This document shows positions 1 through 8,355 of a stretch of 64,000 nt of DNA, piece after piece (positions within the stretch are counted from its first letter, which is position 1; the number at the start of each line of letters is the position of its first letter). Under the pieces are notes generated by a model, which searched no databases, was not told where the DNA came from, and saw nothing but the letters and a program-made list of their open reading frames with translations. A program made the translations under genes and the position numbers. Origin of the DNA: Salmonirosea sp038204185 (GTDB taxonomy: Bacteria; Bacteroidota; Bacteroidia; Cytophagales; Spirosomataceae); NCBI GenBank assembly GCA_038204185.1, contig JBBRDE010000002.1, positions 7,011 through 71,010 of the forward strand, read 5' to 3'.

Positions 1-105
1 GGGGTACTGCTCCTTTTCCCCGTCATTAGGTAGGTGGAACACGCTCAGGAGAATCCATGCATCGCTTCCTTTTATACGATCCAATCAAACAACCTACTTT
101 ACCCC

Positions 106-1005
106 ATGAAAAAGGCACTCCCTTTGATTTTTGCCCTGGCCCTGTTGGCCCCGGTTACCTTTGCCCAGAAAGGTAAATCCCTGTTTCCACCCACCGATTC
201 AGACAAACTCGGCATGGTGTCCTACACCTACCGCAATAGCTTTTCGAAAGATGTAGGCGCTACGCTGGATACCATCAAGGCACTGGGTATTACCAATATC
301 GAATTCTCCAATCTGTTTAAACGTACCGCGAAAGAGATCAGGGCGCTGCTGGATGAGCGCGGCATGAAGTGTACTTCTTTTGGCGTAGGGTACCCCGACC
401 TGGAAAACAAAATTACGGAGGTAGGCACTAACGCCAAAACCCTGGGTGCGGAGTTCGTGCGGGTAGCGTGGGTACCCCACACGGGTGATTTCACGCTGGA
501 AACAGCAAAAAAAACCGTGGCGGATTTTAATAAATTTGGCAAGACCCTGCAAGACAACTACGGACTGACGTTCTGTTACCACAACCACGGCTACGAGTTT
601 CAGCCCGTACCCGCCGAGGTAGCTTCTGAGGTAAAGGGCGGCGCGGAAAAGACATTATTCGACTACATTGTGCAGAAAACCGACCCGAAGTACGTGAGCT
701 TTGAGATGGATATTCTCTGGACATTCTTCCCCGGTCAGAACCCGGCCACTATCCTCAAAAGGTACCCTACCCGCTTCAAACTGATGCACGTGAAGGATCT
801 TCGTAAAGGAATAGAGGGCAATATGTCGGGAGGCACGCCCGTACAGAATGACGTGGCCCTGGGCACCGGCCAGCTCAATCTGTCCGAAATTCTGAAAGCC
901 GCCGATACGAGTAGTATCAAATACTACTACATCGAGGACGAAAGCCCCAGTATCTCAACCCAGGTACCCGTCAGCATTGCTTTTTTGCGAAAAATGAGCC
1001 GATAA
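106..1005 (+). CDS. secreted sugar phosphate isomerase/epimerase-like TIM-barrel protein
   Basis: A 299-residue protein of the AP-endonuclease-2/xylose-isomerase-like TIM barrel family. The ATG at 106 is chosen because it opens a clear signal peptide (MKKALPLIFALALLAPVTFAQ) with cleavage expected after about residue 20; the open frame continues upstream but without signal-peptide character. Visible family features are an early barrel strand ending in a Tyr/Arg-rich turn (MVSYTYRNSF), the CYHNHGYEF segment and FEMDILW followed by LMHVKDL, which correspond to the metal-ligand strands of these isomerases. In Bacteroidota such exported members usually act on sugars or polyols in the periplasm; the substrate is not predictable here. 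A terminator hairpin follows the stop. Confidence 0.8.
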   Translation: MKKALPLIFALALLAPVTFAQKGKSLFPPTDSDKLGMVSYTYRNSFSKDVGATLDTIKALGITNIEFSNLFKRTAKEIRALLDERGMKCTSFGVGYPDLENKITEVGTNAKTLGAEFVRVAWVPHTGDFTLETAKKTVADFNKFGKTLQDNYGLTFCYHNHGYEFQPVPAEVASEVKGGAEKTLFDYIVQKTDPKYVSFEMDILWTFFPGQNPATILKRYPTRFKLMHVKDLRKGIEGNMSGGTPVQNDVALGTGQLNLSEILKAADTSSIKYYYIEDESPSISTQVPVSIAFLRKMSR

Positions 1006-1030
1006 TCCGTATTGTTTCTTTTGTAGCGAG

Positions 1031-1066
1031 TCCTCCCTGAAGCCAAGGCTTTTAGGAGGATTTTTT
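1031..1066 (+). terminator. rho-independent terminator after the epimerase-like gene
   Basis: TCCTCC pairs with GGAGGA and AAGCC with GGCTT in a compact hairpin, followed directly by six T residues. It lies 26 bp past the stop at 1005. Confidence 0.75.
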
Positions 1067-1307
1067 CGTTATTATGGATCGGTGGTTCAATGTCTAAAAC
1101 ATTATTTCCTAACTGCATGTAGCAGTTTTTTTTATAAAAAGTAAACCTTGTGGCATGTTCACATCATGGTGCGTGGGTGGACTTAATTGAGTAGGTTAGA
1201 AAACGGCGATTACTTGTTTGTATCCCGTAATACCCCCATACCTCCTAAAACTAGCTGCCTCACTTAGTCTCAACCAGGCTTTTCGTGCATGGTACTGGTC
1301 ATAAAAT
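1067..1307. other. non-coding stretch upstream of copA
   Basis: Between the terminator at 1066 and the copA operator at 1308 I see no open frame of credible composition, no RNA gene and no clear repeat. It is part of the 433-bp gap between genes; the functional portion appears to be the last 130 bp (operator, promoter and leader). Confidence 0.5.
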
Positions 1308-1371
1308 AAAAATCATGTAAGCCTCCCGCAAAGTTCTGCAATAGAGCCGGAAGGAAAGGGTTGTACCTTTG
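1308..1371 (+). promoter_or_regulatory. copA promoter with two 21-bp-phased direct repeats
   Basis: Direct repeat 1 is AAAAATCATGTAAG (1308-1321) and repeat 2 is CAAAGTTCTGCAAT (1329-1342), start-to-start spacing 21 bp, two helical turns. A perfect Bacteroidota -7 element TACCTTTG is at 1364-1371, 21 bp after repeat 2. No TTG/TTTG -33 box is present at the expected place, suggesting activator dependence. The same arrangement precedes the HMA protein gene at 7525 (27 of 35 bases identical across the two-repeat block). Confidence 0.65.
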
Positions 1372-1438
1372 TTATATCCAAAAGCCATTTATTAAAAAAA
1401 GTAAATGGCTCACAGCTTACCAGCTAACCCCCCAAACT

Positions 1439-3679
1439 ATGGAAACTGATATTCAACATAATACCAGAAAAATAACCCTTCCCGTCACCGGCATGAGTTG
1501 CGCGGGTTGCGCTGTCAGCGTGGAATCCATGCTTCAGAACACCGCCGGTGTGCAGGAGGCGGCGGTGAACTACGCCAATCAATCGGTTCAAGTACGTTTT
1601 GACCCGCAACAAATCAGCCTGGATGATATGGATACCGTTTTGCAGGGCATTGGCTACGGCCTGATTCTGGAAGAGGAGGAAGACGACGCCCAGGCTGCAC
1701 AGCAAGCGTTGCAGGAGGCGCATTATCGCCAACTGAAAGTCCGCACCATTGGGGCGGGGGCCTTGGTCATTCCAGTGATGGTGCTGGGTATGTTCTTCAT
1801 GCACCTGCCCTACGTCAACTACATCATGCTGGTGATGACGCTGCCGGTGCTGGTCTACTTTGGCAAAGACTTTTTCATCAATGCCTGGAAGCAGGCGCGG
1901 CATGGGAAGTCCAATATGGATACCCTGGTGGCGCTCAGCACGGGGATAGCCTTTCTGTTTAGTACCTTCAATACCCTATATCCCGAGTACTGGCACGCGC
2001 GGGGCCTGGAAGCGCACGTGTACTTTGAGGCGGCCGCTATTATTATATTTTTCATTCTATTGGGAAAGCTGCTCGAAGAGCGTGCCAAGTCCAGTACCTC
2101 CGATGCCCTCAGAAAGCTGATGGACCTGCAACCCCAATCGGTGCGGGTAATCCGCGACGGACAGGAGCAGGAAATCAGTGCGAAAGAGGTGCGTTTGGGT
2201 GATGAAATTGTGATCCGGTCGGGCGAGAAAATTCCGGTGGATGGTACCGTGCAGTCGGGAAATTCGTTTGTGGACGAAAGCCTCATGACCGGCGAGCCGC
2301 TACCCGCCGAGAAAAAGCCGGGCGCGGAGGTATTTGCTGGTACCCTTAACCAGCAAGGAAGCTTCACATTCGTGGCTGAAAAGGTGGGTAGACAAACTGT
2401 GCTGGCGCAAATCATAAAAACGGTAAAGGAAGCGCAGGGGAGTAAGGCTCCCGTGCAGCGCCTGGTGGATAAAATCGCCAGTATCTTTGTACCCGTAGTG
2501 CTTGGTATCGCCATTCTGACCTTCGTGGTATGGATGCTGGCGGGGGGCGAAAACGCCCTGACCCACGCGCTGCTCACGTCCGTATCTGTGTTGGTGATTG
2601 CCTGTCCCTGTGCACTGGGACTGGCCACGCCTACGGCCATCATGGTGGGGGTAGGTAAGGGAGCCGAAAACAATATGCTGATCCGCGATGCCGAGAGCCT
2701 GGAAACGGCCCATAAGGTAGATGCCATAGTGCTTGACAAAACCGGTACCCTCACCGAAGGCCGTCCCGAAGTAGCGGGCTGGCATTGGCAGGAAGGACTA
2801 GCCAGTACCCCAGGCCATGCCGCAGCTATTCGGGCCATTGAAGCCCGCTCGGAGCATCCGCTGGCGCAAGCTATTGCGGCCTACGGGAAAGAGAATTCCG
2901 GTCCGGCTGCCAAGGTGGAAGACTTTCAGTCGGTGACGGGGAATGGCGTGACGGGGCTGGTGGATGGAACAACCTACGTCATTGGTACGCCGGCTTTTCT
3001 GGAAAGTCAGGGTATCCGGGCGAATGCTGAATTAACGGAGCTAGGCACTACCCTCCGAAACCAGGCCCAAACCGTGATCGGAGTAGGATGGCAAGGGCAA
3101 CAAATTGCCCTCATTGCTCTGGCCGACCAGTTGAAAGCGACCTCAGTCGAGGCAGTTATGAAGCTGCAGAAGCAGGGCATTGAGGTATATATGCTGACGG
3201 GCGATAATGCCCAAACCGCTGCGCAGGTAGCCCAGCAGGTAGGGATAGTGCACTTTCAAGCTGAGGTGAAGCCGGGCGATAAAATGGATTTTGTCAAAAA
3301 ACTACAAGCCCAAGGTAAAACGGTAGCCATGGTAGGTGACGGCATCAACGACTCGCAGGCCCTGGCCCAGGCCAACCTGAGCGTGGCGATGGGGCGCGGC
3401 TCGGACATTGCGATGGATGTGGCCAAAATGACCCTCATTACCTCCGACCTGCTGGCATTGCCCAAGGCCCTGCGCCTGTCGAAGCGTACGGTAGCTACAA
3501 TTCGCCAAAATCTCTTCTGGGCGTTTATCTATAATCTTATCGGGATTCCACTGGCGGCGGGGGTGCTGTATCCGGTCAATGGATTCCTGCTCAACCCTAT
3601 GATTGCCGGAGCGGCGATGGCGTTGAGTTCGGTATCGGTGGTGACTAATAGCTTGCGGTTGCGGGGGCTGCGGTTGTGA
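1439..3679 (+). CDS. copA: heavy-metal (Cu+/Ag+) translocating P1B-type ATPase CopA
   Basis: A 746-residue copper exporter. One N-terminal HMA domain carries GMSCAGC (C21, C24). Core ATPase signatures are all present: TGEP (284-287), the transmembrane metal-binding CPC in IACPCALGLATPT (C389-P390-C391), the phosphorylation loop DKTGT (D433), SEHP (471-474) and GDGIND (633-638). The CPC motif and the single HMA domain place it in the P1B-1 Cu/Ag group; efflux from cytoplasm to periplasm is the family role. The ATG at 1439 is preferred over an upstream in-frame codon, because the upstream extension is not family-like and the -7 element at 1364-1371 would fall inside it. Only three bases separate its stop from that of the convergent gene downstream. 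Confidence 0.92.
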   Translation: METDIQHNTRKITLPVTGMSCAGCAVSVESMLQNTAGVQEAAVNYANQSVQVRFDPQQISLDDMDTVLQGIGYGLILEEEEDDAQAAQQALQEAHYRQLKVRTIGAGALVIPVMVLGMFFMHLPYVNYIMLVMTLPVLVYFGKDFFINAWKQARHGKSNMDTLVALSTGIAFLFSTFNTLYPEYWHARGLEAHVYFEAAAIIIFFILLGKLLEERAKSSTSDALRKLMDLQPQSVRVIRDGQEQEISAKEVRLGDEIVIRSGEKIPVDGTVQSGNSFVDESLMTGEPLPAEKKPGAEVFAGTLNQQGSFTFVAEKVGRQTVLAQIIKTVKEAQGSKAPVQRLVDKIASIFVPVVLGIAILTFVVWMLAGGENALTHALLTSVSVLVIACPCALGLATPTAIMVGVGKGAENNMLIRDAESLETAHKVDAIVLDKTGTLTEGRPEVAGWHWQEGLASTPGHAAAIRAIEARSEHPLAQAIAAYGKENSGPAAKVEDFQSVTGNGVTGLVDGTTYVIGTPAFLESQGIRANAELTELGTTLRNQAQTVIGVGWQGQQIALIALADQLKATSVEAVMKLQKQGIEVYMLTGDNAQTAAQVAQQVGIVHFQAEVKPGDKMDFVKKLQAQGKTVAMVGDGINDSQALAQANLSVAMGRGSDIAMDVAKMTLITSDLLALPKALRLSKRTVATIRQNLFWAFIYNLIGIPLAAGVLYPVNGFLLNPMIAGAAMALSSVSVVTNSLRLRGLRL

Positions 3680-3682
3680 TCC

Positions 3683-4087
3683 TCAAGGCTTCTCGTAACT
3701 TACCACCCACCCGCGGACGGTATCGACGGGAGTAACGCGGGTACTGAACGCCACCCAGCCTTCGCGCGTGGATTCCTTGGGACAAAAATCAATGGCCAGT
3801 TCGGCTTTGTCAACCTCTTTCCCTTCTCGGAATAGTCCCAGGGCTACGGTGATGGACTCGGCAGTTTCATTTCCCCGGTTATGTACCACTACGTGAAACC
3901 GATTGGGCTCGTGTGGGCCGGGGTCAGCGGTGTACTCCATCACCAGATGAGGCGAGCCGGGTATATAAGTAACAGTTTTGTAGATCAGGTAGCCAAGGAT
4001 CGTAAGAACCAGTACTAACCCCACGCCAAATACCGCCCATTCCAGGCCATTTTTTCTGTCTTTATAGGGAGTTGATATCTTCGCCAT
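3683..4087 (-). CDS. TIGR02588-type small membrane-anchored protein
   Basis: A 134-residue protein: a short basic N-terminus, one transmembrane helix at about residues 16-38 (WAVFGVGLVLVLTILGYLIY) and an extracytoplasmic beta-rich domain containing HVVVHNRGNETAESITVALGL, which resembles an immunoglobulin-like fold. I recognise it as the TIGR02588 family of unknown function, normally found next to TIGR02587 membrane proteins, as it is here with the gene at 4106, 18 bp upstream in the same orientation. The family assignment is from memory of the sequence pattern; the function is unknown. Confidence 0.75.
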   Translation of the reverse strand: MAKISTPYKDRKNGLEWAVFGVGLVLVLTILGYLIYKTVTYIPGSPHLVMEYTADPGPHEPNRFHVVVHNRGNETAESITVALGLFREGKEVDKAELAIDFCPKESTREGWVAFSTRVTPVDTVRGWVVSYEKP

Positions 4088-4105
4088 AAGGTGGTGAGAG
4101 GAGTT

Positions 4106-4969
4106 TTATTTAATAAGTAGTCTACCGGCTGAGGCTCCCAACGACGACAGTACCCCGAGCGCGATGCACTGCGAAAAGCCGGTCCAAAAACTACCGCCAG
4201 TCAGTCGGCCAAAAAACCAGAGCAGCAGTGCGGATGTTCCAAGGGCCACCAAATAGCACACGCTGGTTTCCATCGCAATGGTAAAAATTTGAGGCTTGGT
4301 GTTTTTTAGACTACCGGACCCCTCGAAGTCAACAAAAAAAATGATGAGTACGCAGATAACCAGCGAAACAAGGGCCATGGCCAGAATATGCCCCGGATGG
4401 GCTTCTACGCCAATCACCAGAATTTCTTCCGTGGGAGCCACATTACCCCCCACCAAAATGCTGCCGCATAGGGCCAGAATGATCAGACTCAGCAATCCGG
4501 ACTGACGTTCTCTTTCGAACGCACCGGTCTGTTGTTTCTCCTCGTTATCGTCCCCATTGATACCCAACTGGGCGGTGCCAATGGACACCCCGATGGATAC
4601 TACCATAGCTTCTATCACTACTTTCCCCATACTCTCGATAAGCGACATGCTGCCGATTTCAATGCGTCCGAGCACACTCAACAAGCCAAGGGATAACAGA
4701 AAGCCTATGCCCAATTCCTCCACAGAATCAATCATGACGTGCCGCCAGGATGCTTCGGGATGCATGCCCGCGTAGCGATTATAACCTAATAGCAGCAGGA
4801 ATGTAAATAGGATCACCAGAATCAACTGCAGCGGCGAGGAGAAGAAGCCCGCCCACCATACTTCCATGGTATACAGCAACGGAAAGCTAAACAGCAATCC
4901 CCCGGCAATGCCCCGGCCGTATTCTTGTAGCGATTCGCGTAGGGGGCGTTTCTCAGAAGTTGATTTCAT
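4106..4969 (-). CDS. TIGR02587-type integral membrane protein
   Basis: A 287-residue polytopic membrane protein with about seven to eight hydrophobic helices. The conserved-looking segment GGNVAPTEEILVIGVEAHPGHILAMALVSL lies between helices near the middle, and an acidic loop (NGDDNEEKQQTGAFERERQ) is probably cytoplasmic. It matches the TIGR02587 family of putative integral membrane proteins, which pairs with TIGR02588. It is the first gene of a two-gene minus-strand operon with the 3683 gene. The start ATG at 4969 gives the expected cytoplasmic lead. No biochemical role is known to me. Confidence 0.75.
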   Translation of the reverse strand: MKSTSEKRPLRESLQEYGRGIAGGLLFSFPLLYTMEVWWAGFFSSPLQLILVILFTFLLLLGYNRYAGMHPEASWRHVMIDSVEELGIGFLLSLGLLSVLGRIEIGSMSLIESMGKVVIEAMVVSIGVSIGTAQLGINGDDNEEKQQTGAFERERQSGLLSLIILALCGSILVGGNVAPTEEILVIGVEAHPGHILAMALVSLVICVLIIFFVDFEGSGSLKNTKPQIFTIAMETSVCYLVALGTSALLLWFFGRLTGGSFWTGFSQCIALGVLSSLGASAGRLLIK

Positions 4970-5193
4970 GGAGCCAAACAGGCTGGAAATGCTAGATATT
5001 TATCAAAGTTAAGTAAAAATTGTGCCAGTGTAATCGTGTCTAATGACGGTAGTAAAATGCGATGGACAGAGTACCAGGTTAAGGTTTTTTTTAAGTCAGA
5101 AGAAATAAGGGTACCGTTGGATAAAAACCTGACTCACAAACTGGTTTTGTTGGTGAATCTTGCCTAAATTTTGATTCCCCAACCGACTTCCCC

Positions 5194-6930
5194 ATGGCTA
5201 CCAATTTCTTCTTTGACGCGCATTTTCACGCTACCCTTAAGAAACAATTTGCCCGTCCGGACAACAGTACCCAACCCGGTGCTTTTTCCAATCCCTGGAC
5301 TACCGCCGTTACCAAAGATTTTTTGGAAAAACTCAACGGTTTGCAAAAGTGTGCCCTGAGATCTCTGGTGGAGCATTCGCTGGCTTCGCAGTCGTCGCTG
5401 AGCCAATTGCACAACAATAACGTAAAGCTAGGAATAACCGCCCTGTTTTTTCCAGACAAAGGTTTGATGAAGCTCATTACCGATAGCAAACCCTTTATGA
5501 GGCTGATCAATAACGGGAAGTTGGGGGAATTGCTGGTTGGGGAAAGTTTCAAAGCACTACAAGACTCGAATAACGCCTTTGGAACGGTTGAGCGTGATTT
5601 GGAATTATTGAAGTCGGCCAATGCAAAAGGGCAGGTCGTAGCATTGCTCAAAGACAGTGCCTTCGATCCCCAACCTGGCGACGTGCCGCAGTTAGTATTT
5701 TCGCTGGAAGGGCTGCATTGCCTGCGAACAAACTTGAAAGAGACGAACTCCGATAAGGTTATAGCCGACATACTGGTAAATCTGGACAAACTTCGGGCAA
5801 AAGGTATCCGAATCATTTTCATTAACCCCGTCCACATCGATGATTCAAACGAACTCTTTGCCAACCAAGCCTATGCCGTGGATGCCTTCCGGATCGGCGG
5901 CTTTGATGAAAGGCATTTGCGACCTAAGGGAAACGGCCTTACCGAAACCGGAAAACGGATGATCCGAGAATTGCAATCCCGAGAAATCCTTGCAGACGTA
6001 AAACACATGGGGTGGATCGCCCGACGCCAATTGTATGCTTTCCGAAAGGCAGAGAATATCACCACCCCGCTGGTATGCTCGCACGCGGGGTTTACGGGCT
6101 GCTGGTTCGATAACCCAGCCGGGAAGTTCAGTGATTACATCATAGCTCCACCGGATACCGAGGGCCCCCACGGCATCCGGCTCAATAAAGCCAACCCCTA
6201 CCTGAACGATAATAGCATCGGGTTCAATGTCAGTACCATCAACCTTTTCAACGAAGATATTGTCGCCATTTTTCGCTCCAATGGCATTATCGGAATCTCA
6301 CTGGATCAACGCGTACTGGGCTATTCGGATGTGGTGGATATTCCCAATGGAGATAACGACCCACGTCCTGAACGAACCAACGTAATCCGGGTGGAAGATG
6401 GCCCGCACAGAGAACTGATCCTGTTGACGGACACAGATTATATATCCCCGGAAGAATTCAATGCCGAACCTCAATTTCGCACCCTTTCCAAAAATTCAGC
6501 TATCCGGAAACGCGGTGTTTTTGCCAAAAAAAAGCGAACCAATTTGGCCGACCTGCACGCCAGGCATTTTTACCTGCATATCGTTCATGCCATGCAGGTA
6601 GCCCGCATTATTGGCGGAGAGGCGACCGCTACTACCATGCTTACACGAACGCTCTGCATCGGCTCAGATTTCGATGGCCTCATCGACGGCCTGGACTGCT
6701 GCCCCGACATGGGGCATATCGGGGTTTTGAAGCAGAAGTTCGTGAATGAGTTTGGCGACTTCTTGAATGAAATAAAGACACCGGTAAAGATTATTCTGCC
6801 CGACGGGCTAAGTGTCGAACACATCGCGGATCGAATTTTTTATGAGAACGGGCGGGATTTTGTGTTGAAACGGCTGGATGCCATGCAGGGAGCGCCGACC
6901 GGACCAGTACCTGGTGAGATGATTGCCTGA
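5194..6930 (+). CDS. membrane dipeptidase-like (peptidase M19 family) metallohydrolase
   Basis: A 578-residue protein of the amidohydrolase superfamily, renal dipeptidase (M19) type. The N-terminal HxH metal motif is in FFFDAHFHATL (H10, H12); later ligands are suggested by DVKHMGW, CSHAGFTGC (near residue 297) and the M19 signature IGSDFDGLIDGLDCCPDMGH near residue 488. It is longer than typical M19 enzymes (about 350-400 residues), with insertions in the middle (DIPNGDNDPRPERTN region). No signal peptide is apparent, so it is probably cytoplasmic, which is unusual for the eukaryotic namesake but common in bacteria. Substrate unknown; hydrolysis of dipeptides or a related amide is the family expectation. 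Confidence 0.75.
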   Translation: MATNFFFDAHFHATLKKQFARPDNSTQPGAFSNPWTTAVTKDFLEKLNGLQKCALRSLVEHSLASQSSLSQLHNNNVKLGITALFFPDKGLMKLITDSKPFMRLINNGKLGELLVGESFKALQDSNNAFGTVERDLELLKSANAKGQVVALLKDSAFDPQPGDVPQLVFSLEGLHCLRTNLKETNSDKVIADILVNLDKLRAKGIRIIFINPVHIDDSNELFANQAYAVDAFRIGGFDERHLRPKGNGLTETGKRMIRELQSREILADVKHMGWIARRQLYAFRKAENITTPLVCSHAGFTGCWFDNPAGKFSDYIIAPPDTEGPHGIRLNKANPYLNDNSIGFNVSTINLFNEDIVAIFRSNGIIGISLDQRVLGYSDVVDIPNGDNDPRPERTNVIRVEDGPHRELILLTDTDYISPEEFNAEPQFRTLSKNSAIRKRGVFAKKKRTNLADLHARHFYLHIVHAMQVARIIGGEATATTMLTRTLCIGSDFDGLIDGLDCCPDMGHIGVLKQKFVNEFGDFLNEIKTPVKIILPDGLSVEHIADRIFYENGRDFVLKRLDAMQGAPTGPVPGEMIA

Positions 6931-7440
6931 GCCCGTATATACTATACTGACAGTCTCAAAATATCCCACGCCACATCTCCTGCTGAATCCCCCAACATTG
7001 CGTAGCCAATCTTTACTTTATGAATATCCGAAACAAAGTGGTTGTGCTAAATAACACCATTTTCTGCCACAACCAAGCCTTCCTGTGCATATTTTCGAGC
7101 CACAGGTGAGCTATAACGAGACCTCGACTTCGCTCCGCCACGGCGTATTGTTTCTTGTCCTATTGGCTCATTTTGCGAAGCTCACGCAGCTCCTCCCTGA
7201 TATCAGGTAAACCCGCCAGGGAGTCCCGATTCGGCAGGGTAGGGAAAGTGGCAGGCTGTGTTCGAAAAACTTTCTGATCCTAACGCGCTCAATGACGGAG
7301 CCCGGGCATTGGTGAAGCCTGGCCTATGACTGAGAAAAAAGACTTCCTTCAAGGTAGTTTTAGGTGCGTTTTTTCAGCGGCGGTTTGACTTACCAGAGGA
7401 AAACTGATTTCAGTGGGTGTTGAAATAAGAACCTAATTTT
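6931..7440. other. long non-coding stretch before the second copper operon
   Basis: About 510 bp with no open frame that looks like protein, no tRNA-like fold that I can draw, and no strong terminator hairpin after the dipeptidase gene. It may hold the remains of a lost gene, but I see nothing specific to support that. The operator/promoter for the next operon begins at 7441. Confidence 0.5.
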
Positions 7441-7503
7441 CAAAATCCTGCAAGCCTCACCCAAAATTCTGTAAGGGTACCTCCCGAAAATTCCCGACCT
7501 TTG
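7441..7503 (+). promoter_or_regulatory. second copy of the 21-bp-phased direct-repeat promoter
   Basis: CAAAATCCTGCAAG (7441-7454) and CAAAATTCTGTAAG (7462-7475) are direct repeats with 21-bp start-to-start spacing. A -7-like GACCTTTG is at 7496-7503, 20 bp after repeat 2. There is no -33 TTTG. Layout and sequence match the copA promoter. The start codon of the HMA gene follows at 7525. Confidence 0.65.
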
Positions 7504-7524
7504 CAAAGAACAAAACCAACAGCC

Positions 7525-7734
7525 ATGACAACCCAACAATTCAAGACCACTATAAAATGCGGAGCCTGCGTAGCCGCTGTGACTCCTCACCTGAACAATG
7601 CCGAAGGAATCGGCGAGTGGAAAGTAGACCTGCAAAGCCCCGACCGCATCCTGACCGTACAAACCGATAAGGCACCTTCTGAGGTCGCTGAGATTGTGAA
7701 GGCAGCGGGTTACGAAGCGATGCCCATTGCCTAG
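7525..7734 (+). CDS. cytoplasmic HMA-domain metal-binding protein (copper chaperone-like)
   Basis: A 69-residue single HMA domain with CGAC at residues 12-15 in place of the classical MxCxxC, followed by the betaalphabeta-betaalphabeta pattern (VDLQSPDRILTVQT, VAEIVKAAGYEA). No signal peptide, so it should act in the cytoplasm, where the family binds Cu(I) or related soft metals and can pass them to CopA. The ATG at 7525 is used; an upstream TTG overlaps the promoter -7 element. It is the first gene after the phased direct-repeat promoter and precedes the HYC_CC_PP-like, TonB receptor and AraC genes in the same orientation. Confidence 0.8.
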   Translation: MTTQQFKTTIKCGACVAAVTPHLNNAEGIGEWKVDLQSPDRILTVQTDKAPSEVAEIVKAAGYEAMPIA

Positions 7735-7816
7735 CTGACCCGCAGTCCTCGCTGAACCATTTACGCGCGCATTTGTTCTTCAATAGCCGAACCGGGTTGC
7801 CTGATCAAACCAATCC

Positions 7817-8275
7817 ATGATTCAAAACCGACCATACAGACTCTTCACTATGATCATGGCCTTTGTCGTGCTGCTCAGCAGTACGGGCTTTGGCCTGGTG
7901 GAGCATAGCTGTGTGATGCAAGGCAAATCGGTGGCGCTGGCAGCGATGAGCAGCCCGTCATCAGGTTGTCATTCCTGCGTAAAAAAGCCCCAAGCCAGGC
8001 TGCACGAATCTTCACAACCCGTTTTTAAGAAAAAAGCATGTTGTGAGGAAAATCAAAAGCTCCAGAAGTTAGAAGTCGTTACGTCGATCTCCGCGGTAGC
8101 CAAAATACTCAAAGGTTCACCGCAAACCGACGCGATTTCCCCAGAAGACATAAGGTTCCATTCCTCCTTTCTTCCTTTCGTCCTTTCTCCTTCGAAACTT
8201 TCTTTCTTCCCCCCCTTCTTCTCCAAATTCTATGGGCGAACCATGCTTTCGTTCGTCCAGTCGTTTTTGATTTAG
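7817..8275 (+). CDS. HYC_CC_PP-family-like cysteine-rich exported protein
   Basis: A 152-residue protein with an N-terminal hydrophobic helix (residues 10-28), then VEHSC (H30, C32), CHSC (C51, C54), an adjacent cysteine pair KKACCEE (C75-C76) and a PP near the C-terminus in FFPPFFSKFYGR. This order resembles the Bacteroidota HYC_CC_PP family of small proteins, though the first block is HSC rather than HYC. Such proteins commonly sit just upstream of a TonB receptor in metal loci, as here. Function is unknown; the cysteine and histidine pattern suggests binding copper or another soft metal in the envelope (inference). Confidence 0.6.
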   Translation: MIQNRPYRLFTMIMAFVVLLSSTGFGLVEHSCVMQGKSVALAAMSSPSSGCHSCVKKPQARLHESSQPVFKKKACCEENQKLQKLEVVTSISAVAKILKGSPQTDAISPEDIRFHSSFLPFVLSPSKLSFFPPFFSKFYGRTMLSFVQSFLI

Positions 8276-8355
8276 ACTAGCCAGGTTCCTGATAATTAGT
8301 GCTTTAAATATTTGAAGTACTTGTCTTTCAATTCTATCTATGACTAGTCTTTTGT

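Noticed and set aside
1855..2838. 327-codon minus-strand open frame inside copA
   Set aside because: It lies entirely opposite the CopA catalytic core, is rich in Ser/Thr/Arg from GC-rich antisense codons and has no domain; a shadow of the real gene.
8281..8355. Promoter directly before the TonB receptor gene
   Set aside because: AGTCTTTTG resembles a -7 element but lies immediately at the start codon, leaving no room for a leader; co-transcription from 7.5 kb is more likely.
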